From Hyphomicrobiales bacterium (GTDB taxonomy: Bacteria > Pseudomonadota > Alphaproteobacteria > Rhizobiales > Beijerinckiaceae), in NCBI GenBank assembly GCA_028290595.1, contig JAQGJO010000115.1, positions 1-20,276 on the forward strand: DNA of 20,276 bases. Direction: 5' to 3'. The notes below the pieces were generated by a model that was given only the letters and a program-made list of their open reading frames with translations, was not told the origin of the DNA and searched no databases. Both the position numbers and the translations under genes were made by a program. Positions 17,401-20,276 of this stretch are shown here, in pieces; position 1 is the stretch's first letter; each line of letters starts with the position of its first letter.

Positions 17401-17804
17401 CCGGCTGTGAGCAGCGCCGGACGAACATTGAGCGCGCCGGCGACGAACAGCGGCTTGGTCCCGTTCTGGCGGCAGATGAAAGTGATGATTTCGGTGGCGC
17501 TGCCAAAAAAGAAGCGGAGCCGTTCCAGCCGCGGCGGCGCATCGGGCGCCAGGCTGCGCGCCAGGTCGACCAGCCGGCGGGCGCCCGGTTCACGTCCATT
17601 GAGCAACCGGCGATCGAGCGCGTCCAGGCTGTCCGCCCGGAACAGGGCATATGCCGCCCGATTGGCGTGGACGATTTTCAGCGGTGTCCCCGCCGCGATA
17701 AAGAAGGGCGTGTCTGCGGCACGCAACGGCGCCAGCGCCGGATCCGATAGGACAGCAGCGATATCTTCGTCGGAAATCGAATATGACGGATGCAATTCCG
17801 ACAT
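14415..17804 (-). CDS. Large multi-PAS sensor histidine kinase, PdhS/PleC/DivJ-like
   Basis: A 1129-residue protein with no obvious membrane helix, so probably cytoplasmic. A degenerate PAS-like domain (about 28-130, FFIAAGTPLKIVHANRAAYA) is followed by a second PAS (about 210-320). A long Ser/Thr/Asp/Glu/Lys-rich linker (about 320-645) contains ETKT repeats. A third PAS (about 648-755, LNLGVLVTLGGVPAYVNHFL), a short coiled coil, and a canonical PAS (about 785-890, DGVAILGPDGNILSLNRSAE) precede the kinase core. The phospho-acceptor is H909 in HEIRTPLNAILGFAEVI; the N box NILSNAVKFN is near 1026, G1 DTGIGM near 1058 and G2 GTGLGL near 1086. RFGPVGNERYKEYLRDIHAS after the H box is typical of the PdhS/PleC/DivJ group that acts on DivK and hence CtrA. 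All kinase motifs are intact. No response regulator is adjacent. Which PdhS paralogue it is cannot be settled here. Confidence 0.92.
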   Translation of the reverse strand: MSELHPSYSISDEDIAAVLSDPALAPLRAADTPFFIAAGTPLKIVHANRAAYALFRADSLDALDRRLLNGREPGARRLVDLARSLAPDAPPRLERLRFFFGSATEIITFICRQNGTKPLFVAGALNVRPALLTAGARFAQASAATDSIKQPTDAESVSAPDTADVSDAPAPAAVGSHDGEVNTQAGDAAPPAIVETPAPVATRSKRPRETGAVRFLWQTDAERRLIKLNGALCETMGCETADLIGQDFITVAERFGVDSIASLRAALSRQETWSGLSILWPFQDSHEAAPVTLGGLPTFDSERTFTGFSGFGVINLDRIVERPPAETAAVDIAEVATAEDAAKADEPAADAEKSSAVAEQDNENDALDQVHPQLFSPQPADPSYMNYAPNVVALREWQRDQRSAIAERQISNVNGSNGNGKTDTVETTPPDERKTEDAGLTRTVDERAPTEKDSGSSASVDSKMPVESESLETKTLDSKVPVDSKTPPDSQSASSKASIKGDDGMVELSASERNAFREIARSLVADIEAKLPRQTTPLVPPPVSPADNAANSNVTPLHASSPDKDRTIASGKTTLETKTFETKTLETKTLETKTLAASATEEPGNDTPSPASTTQDVSPAMPVLSDVAPEAASEAELLPANATAILDRLNLGVLVTLGGVPAYVNHFLLDMIGFPNIDEFHDWGGPERMFRGYEPERMSNDGALIQLETHSGALISIRGQLQKIEWNGAPGTLMTFRKAEAPQTGPRVEELQGEARKQETEIRELHAILDTATDGVAILGPDGNILSLNRSAEALFGYERGEVVGQSFNMLFARESQRAAQDYIDGLKSDGVKSVLNDGREVIGRARLGGQIPVFMTIGRIGTESATKFCAVLRDMSHWKNAERELKDARRDAERASSLKSDFLAKISHEIRTPLNAILGFAEVIIDERFGPVGNERYKEYLRDIHASGTHVMSLVNDLLDLSKIEAGKLDLTFGSVDANKIVNECVSIMQPQSIRERVIMRLALAPHLPNIVADERSLRQIVLNILSNAVKFNQPGGQVIVSTALTDSGQAVVRVRDTGIGMSEQDVEIALEPFRQIQTSRQTTGTGLGLPLTKALVEANRASFSIKSKKGEGTLVEVTFPATRVLAE
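16021..16080. repeat. 15-base tandem repeats in the kinase linker
   Basis: Four 15-base units: two identical copies of AGTGTTTTTGTTTCG (16021-16050), then AGTGTCTTGGTTTCA and AACGTCTTGGTTTCA, with a fifth decayed unit from 16081. They encode the five-residue repeats (L/F)ETKT at about residues 575-594. A second, more diverged tract at about 16345-16415 encodes VDSK/LETK/LDSK-type units, including LETKT, suggesting the linker grew by slippage. Confidence 0.9.
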
Positions 17805-17925
17805 GTGCTAAGCTCGTCCCTGTCAAACTGGCTTCATGCTAAGCTGAAGCAATGCCATAGACACCGGAGCAGCGAATCACCGTCCGGGCCCTGTCTCATT
17901 CTGACCCACCGCCGCTGGATCGGAA

Positions 17926-17940
17926 TTAAACGATCATTAA
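17926..17940. promoter_or_regulatory. Putative CtrA box (TTAA-N7-TTAA)
   Basis: The sequence TTAA ACGATCA TTAA is an exact match to the full CtrA-binding consensus known from Caulobacter and other alphaproteobacteria. It is centred about 130 bases upstream of the kinase ATG and about 220 bases upstream of the first phasin. Its position favours control of the kinase gene. Binding is an inference, since an eight-base match can occur by chance in 20 kb. Confidence 0.5.
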
Positions 17941-18014
17941 CTTGCTGCCGCAGGTGGGTCCATGGAAACGGCGGAATTGTGCCCTACTTAGTCAAATCAA
18001 GCTTAATTTTGATT

Positions 18015-18025
18015 TTGCGTCGCAA
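18015..18025. promoter_or_regulatory. Putative PhaR operator 1 (TTGC-N3-GCAA)
   Basis: TTGC GTC GCAA is a perfect palindrome with a three-base spacer. PhaR/PhbF regulators of PHB metabolism bind TGC-N3-GCA-centred palindromes in front of phasin genes. It lies 128 bases upstream of the first phasin start. Confidence 0.5.
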
Positions 18026-18041
18026 CATCTCACAAGCTTCT

Positions 18042-18060
18042 TTTGTTGCGATGCAACAAA
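18042..18060. promoter_or_regulatory. Putative PhaR operator 2 (extended palindrome)
   Basis: TTTGTTGC GAT GCAACAAA is a perfect 8-3-8 palindrome with the same TTGC-N3-GCAA core as the site at 18015. It also fits the TGNTGC-N3-GCAA motif that I recall for Herbaspirillum PhbF. The two centres are 31 bases apart, close to three helical turns, so two repressor dimers could bind one face of the DNA. It is 93 bases upstream of the phasin start. Confidence 0.6.
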
Positions 18061-18152
18061 TTTCGTGATAGGCCGATCTGAGCAGGGGCTGGCGCGTTCT
18101 TCGTTCAGATGACAGGAAGCAGCGCCACTGCATCGTTCCGGAGGACAAATTA

Positions 18153-18512
18153 ATGGCAAATCCGTATGAAATTCCGACTGAAATGAGAGATTTCGCAGAG
18201 CGTAGCGTCGCCCAGGCGCGCAAGGCTTTCGAAGGTTTCATGGGTGCGATTCAGAAGACTCAAGGGTCTGCCGGCGATGTGACGTCCACCGCCCATGCCG
18301 GTGTCAAGGACGTGACCGTCAAGGCCGTCGGCTTTGCGGAGAAGAACGTTTCCGCTGCTTTCGATCTGGCCGAGAAGCTCGTTCATGCCAAGGATCCGCA
18401 GGAAGTCCTGTCGCTTCAGGGCGAATATCTCAAGGCCCAGATGACGGCGCTGCAGGAGCAGACCCGCGAACTCGGCGAAACGATCCAGAAAGTCGCCGGC
18501 GTCAAGAAATAG
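18153..18512 (+). CDS. Phasin (PHB granule-associated protein)
   Basis: A 119-residue Phasin_2-family protein that coats polyhydroxyalkanoate granules. It begins MANPYEIPTEMRDFAERSVA, continues as an amphipathic helix (QARKAFEGFMGAIQKT), and has the typical FAEKNVSAAFDLAEKLVHAK, then DPQEVLSLQGEYLKAQM and a helical QEQTRELGETIQKV tail. The chain is almost wholly helical, has no signal peptide and is near the usual length for the short form. GGAGGA seven bases before the ATG is a strong ribosome site, in keeping with high expression. It is followed after 23 bases by a second phasin gene, probably in one transcript. The two palindromes upstream suggest PhaR repression. Confidence 0.93.
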   Translation: MANPYEIPTEMRDFAERSVAQARKAFEGFMGAIQKTQGSAGDVTSTAHAGVKDVTVKAVGFAEKNVSAAFDLAEKLVHAKDPQEVLSLQGEYLKAQMTALQEQTRELGETIQKVAGVKK

Positions 18513-18535
18513 CTTCAGCACAAAGGACGTTCCTT

Positions 18536-19168
18536 ATGGTCGCACCTCGCAAGCCAGTCGCTAAATCTGTCGCCGCCAAAACCGAGCCTGCCAAACCTGT
18601 TGCAGCAAAGCCAGTGCCCGCACCGGTAGCGGCCAAATTCACGCCGCCGGCCGAAACCGTCAGCATGGCGGCTCCGGAACCGGCTCCTGAGCCTGTTGCT
18701 GCGCCGAAGCTGATGGAAGCAGTCGCGCCGGTGGAAACCGCTGCGGTAGAAGCGGCGCCCGTTCTGGCGCCGATCGGTGAATTGCAGGAGATGTTCCGCG
18801 CCGCCGTCGAAAGCCATATCGAACAGTCGAAGGCCGCTTATGCACGCCTGAAGTCTTCGGCCGAGGAAGCGACGGGGACGATCGAAACGGCCTACAAGAC
18901 CGCTTCGGCCGGTTCGATCGAACTCAACAACAAGGCGATCGATCTGATGCGCGACAACACCAATGCTATGTTCGATTTCGCCAAATCGCTCACTGGCGCG
19001 AAGAGCCTTTCCGAAGTTGTCGTGCTGCAGACCGAACATGCCCGCAAGCAGTTCGAAACATTCAGCACCCAGGCGAAGGAATTCTCCGGGCTCGTCCAGA
19101 AGGTCGCGACGGATTCGGCCGGGCCGCTCAACGCTGCGGTCGCCAAAGGGCTGCACCTGGCTGCCTGA
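18536..19168 (+). CDS. Second phasin with Ala/Pro/Lys-rich N-terminal extension
   Basis: A 210-residue protein. Residues 1 to about 80 are Ala/Pro/Lys/Val-rich with AKPVA-like repeats and likely disordered; early in the region they are basic (KPVAKSVAAKTEPAKPVAAK), resembling the low-complexity tails of PhaF-type granule proteins. The phasin domain covers about 82-205: LQEMFRAAVESHIEQSKAAY, AMFDFAKSLTGAKSLSEVVV, LQTEHARKQFETFSTQAKEF. This domain is homologous to the preceding gene. The ATG at 18536 has AAGGA eight bases upstream. A role in granule coating is well supported by the domain. A DNA- or surface-tethering role of the basic extension is only a guess. Two hairpins follow the stop codon. 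Confidence 0.9.
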   Translation: MVAPRKPVAKSVAAKTEPAKPVAAKPVPAPVAAKFTPPAETVSMAAPEPAPEPVAAPKLMEAVAPVETAAVEAAPVLAPIGELQEMFRAAVESHIEQSKAAYARLKSSAEEATGTIETAYKTASAGSIELNNKAIDLMRDNTNAMFDFAKSLTGAKSLSEVVVLQTEHARKQFETFSTQAKEFSGLVQKVATDSAGPLNAAVAKGLHLAA

Positions 19169-19177
19169 TCCGGCCTC

Positions 19178-19196
19178 GCCCGCAACGTCTGCGGGC
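19178..19196 (+). terminator. Hairpin directly after the phasin genes
   Basis: GCCCGCA and TGCGGGC form a 7-base-pair stem with a 5-base loop, starting nine bases after the phasin stop. No T-run follows, so intrinsic termination is uncertain; it may instead stabilise the 3' end of the message. Confidence 0.5.
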
Positions 19197-19211
19197 ATGG
19201 TTCTGCCTCTA

Positions 19212-19235
19212 AGCGGACCGCCCGTGCGGTCCGCT
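19212..19235 (+). terminator. Perfect 10-base-pair hairpin downstream of the phasin genes
   Basis: AGCGGACCGC and GCGGTCCGCT form a perfect 10-base-pair GC-rich stem with the loop CCGT. There is no T-run after it. Together with the hairpin at 19178 it is the likely end of the phasin transcript and separates it from the tRNA gene. Confidence 0.55.
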
Positions 19236-19343
19236 GATTCGCATAGAACGGGTTGAAAACATTCGGCTACCGTTGCTTGTTGGCGGTACGCCGGAAGCGC
19301 TTGCAATCTCGATGTGTTGAGTCTAGGTTCTGCCCGCTTCAGG

Positions 19344-19420
19344 GCCGCCATAGCTCAGTTGGTTAGAGCACCAGATTGTGGATCTGGGGGTCCCCCGTTC
19401 GAGCCGGGGTGGTGGTACCA
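19344..19420 (+). tRNA. tRNA-His (anticodon GTG)
   Basis: A full cloverleaf can be drawn: acceptor GCCGCCA (19344-19350) with TGGTGGT (19410-19416); D stem GCTC/GAGC; anticodon stem CCAGA/TCTGG with the loop TTGTGGA, anticodon GTG; T arm CCCCG-TTCGAGC-CGGGG; and an encoded CCA at 19418-19420. The discriminator base is A73, not the C73 that pairs with G-1 in most bacteria. Many alphaproteobacteria have this altered histidine identity. The acceptor stem contains two G-U pairs. Confidence 0.96.
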
Positions 19421-19717
19421 TTTAAATCAATCAGTTATGATTTATTGGTCAGGGCGGTCGAGGTCAGGGGTAACACTGCGGGTAACCGCTATATCGAGGA
19501 ACCGGGGGGCATTTTGGCACCCTGCTTTTTCGCCGGCAAGGGGAGCGGGGGAAGTCCCGATCGACTTTGATCATCGGCCTTTCGCCTATAGGTTGCGTCC
19601 CAATTAATGTAGGTTGCATCTCAAGATAATGAAGGGATGCAGGTCGTGTCGACTTTCGCTCTTCCTATCTGCTAGGCAGCCTTGACGCCTCCGGGTAGCC
19701 CGGTGATGAGCGCGTTG
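19421..19717. other. Gene-free stretch after tRNA-His
   Basis: About 297 bases with no convincing gene. Short open frames cross it, but their translations show no recognisable domain. The base composition is mixed: an AT-rich start (TTTAAATCAATCAG), a GC-rich middle, and two AT-rich direct repeats at 19589-19631. The setting next to a tRNA 3' end, a common integration site, hints at past insertion or deletion. I found neither an integrase gene nor a second copy of the tRNA 3' end within the window. Confidence 0.5.
19589..19631. repeat. Two adjacent 21/22-base imperfect direct repeats, possible insertion-sequence end
   Basis: TAGGTTGCGTCCCAATTAATG (19589-19609 with its last base) is followed at once by a diverged copy starting TAGGTTGCATCTCAAG and ending ATAATG (19610-19631). 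Closely spaced repeats of this kind with GTTGC-TC-CAA cores resemble the multiple terminal repeats of IS21-family elements. No transposase gene is present, so at most this is a remnant end. Confidence 0.4.
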
Positions 19718-20276
19718 CTAATGGCTGGTGGCTGTTTCCTGAACGAAGATGGCGTCGCGATAATCGTTGAGAACGCGCGCAACTAGACCTCGGCCATACT
19801 GGACCCGTCCCTTATTCGGGCCAATGCCTGTAGGATTGATCCTGGAAAACAATGTGTCCCATGCGTTCTGCAAATTCCCGGTGCTGGCCAGTTCAAGCCA
19901 GTCAAATTTACGCAGGATGCTGGCGCGCAGGCCTTCCGGCGCAATATGTGCGACACCGTCGCGGCGGATGACGGGGGCGTCTGCCGCAGTCAGCATGTCG
20001 TTGCAGAAGAAGTCGCCTGAAAACAGCATGTCCTCGGCCTCGTCATAGAGCCAGGCAGTGCCGAGTGTCCTGATGATCGGGTCAACCACGCGCACGTGCG
20101 GAAATCCCACGTCCGCCAACGTTTCTCCGACCTCCAGTCGCCGGAAGGGCGCCGTCGGGGTCGAGCCGTCAGGCCGGTGAACGAGCGTAGTCGGCACGAT
20201 CGGGTTGGCCGATCTGATCATCGTGCCGGGAATCTCCTCCAGAATTCGCGCGAGATTTCCGATGCTGTCGAGTTCG
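19718..20276 (-). CDS. Metallo-beta-lactamase-fold protein, C-terminal part (cut by window edge)
   Basis: The frame is open from the right edge to the stop at 19718, about 186 codons; the internal Met at 20221 is not the true start, because the reading continues upstream as LDSIGNLARILEEIPGTMIR. Features of an MBL-fold hydrolase are the strand-loop RTLGTAWLYDEAEDMLFSGD, whose Asp would be a metal ligand, and a preceding VGETLADVGFPHVRVVDPII. The pattern recalls the ODP (flavodiiron-like) MBL branch. The HxHxDH motif would lie outside the window, so activity cannot be judged. The C-terminal about 80 residues (FDWLELASTGNLQNAWDTLF, YGRGLVARVLNDYRDAIFVQ) are helical and unassigned. The region upstream has a possible mobile-element scar. 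Confidence 0.7.
   Translation of the reverse strand, partial: ELDSIGNLARILEEIPGTMIRSANPIVPTTLVHRPDGSTPTAPFRRLEVGETLADVGFPHVRVVDPIIRTLGTAWLYDEAEDMLFSGDFFCNDMLTAADAPVIRRDGVAHIAPEGLRASILRKFDWLELASTGNLQNAWDTLFSRINPTGIGPNKGRVQYGRGLVARVLNDYRDAIFVQETATSH

Larger units (their letters stand above)
17805..18152. promoter_or_regulatory. Divergent control region of the kinase and phasin genes
   Basis: These 348 bases hold no gene. Visible elements are an 8-base inverted pair GACCCACC (17903-17910) and GGTGGGTC (17953-17960) that flanks the CtrA-like motif; a TTAA-N7-TTAA motif (17926-17940); AAATCAA-N8-TTGATTT (17994-18015); two TTGC-N3-GCAA palindromes (18015-18025, 18042-18060); and a strong ribosome site GGAGGA (18140-18145) before the first phasin. 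A GAATC at 17874-17878 is a potential CcrM methylation site. I could not assign sigma-70 hexamers with confidence. Confidence 0.6.

Noticed and set aside
16720..17811. 363-codon plus-strand frame opposite the kinase N-terminus
   Set aside because: Its translation is Ser/Ala/Arg-rich with no motif, and the other strand carries continuous PAS-domain coding.
19314..19607. Frame running through tRNA-His and the following spacer
   Set aside because: It reads through a tRNA gene, shows no domain and has no ribosome site.
1..20276. CRISPR arrays, phage genes, toxin-antitoxin or defence islands
   Set aside because: No regularly spaced repeats, integrase, transposase or recognisable defence genes were found. 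The only tandem repeats are the coding 15-base and 12-base ones and the 21/22-base pair.

Overview
The window looks like the chromosome of an alphaproteobacterium of the order Hyphomicrobiales (Rhizobiales). The evidence is the cpa-type Tad pilus gene order, a PdhS/PleC/DivJ-type cell-cycle kinase, Phasin_2-type phasins, a tRNA-His with A73, and two copies of a GAGC(GC)ATTTTC palindromic element typical of rhizobial intergenic DNA. Genus cannot be fixed from sequence reading alone.

Left half (1-10195): a Tad/Cpa (type IVb, Flp-type) pilus locus in two divergent blocks. On the minus strand, in transcription order, lie cpaA (prepilin peptidase), cpaB, cpaC (secretin), cpaD (lipoprotein), cpaE (MinD-like ATPase), cpaF/tadA (secretion ATPase), tadB and the start of tadC, which runs off the left edge. 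On the plus strand, across a 331-base divergent region, lie a stand-alone homologue of the secretin N-terminal domain and two overlapping TadE-type pseudopilins. Both pseudopilins carry the G-X4-E processing motif that CpaA would cut. The Flp major pilin is not in the window.

Middle (10218-14411): purD (with a TTG start), a 12-helix MFS transporter, and an exported L,D-transpeptidase transcribed in the opposite direction.

Right part (14415-20276): a 1129-residue multi-PAS histidine kinase on the minus strand with a repeat-rich linker, then two phasin genes on the plus strand. Their shared 348-base upstream region holds a perfect TTAA-N7-TTAA motif (CtrA consensus) and two TTGC-N3-GCAA palindromes 31 bases apart (PhaR-like operators). 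After the phasins come two hairpins, a tRNA-His(GTG), about 300 bases without a gene that may hold transposon-end remnants, and the C-terminal part of a metallo-beta-lactamase-fold protein cut by the right edge.

Most of the window is known biology. The points of most interest are the putative CtrA and PhaR control region, the pilin-less Tad locus with its orphan secretin N-domain protein, and the possible mobile-element scar beside tRNA-His.
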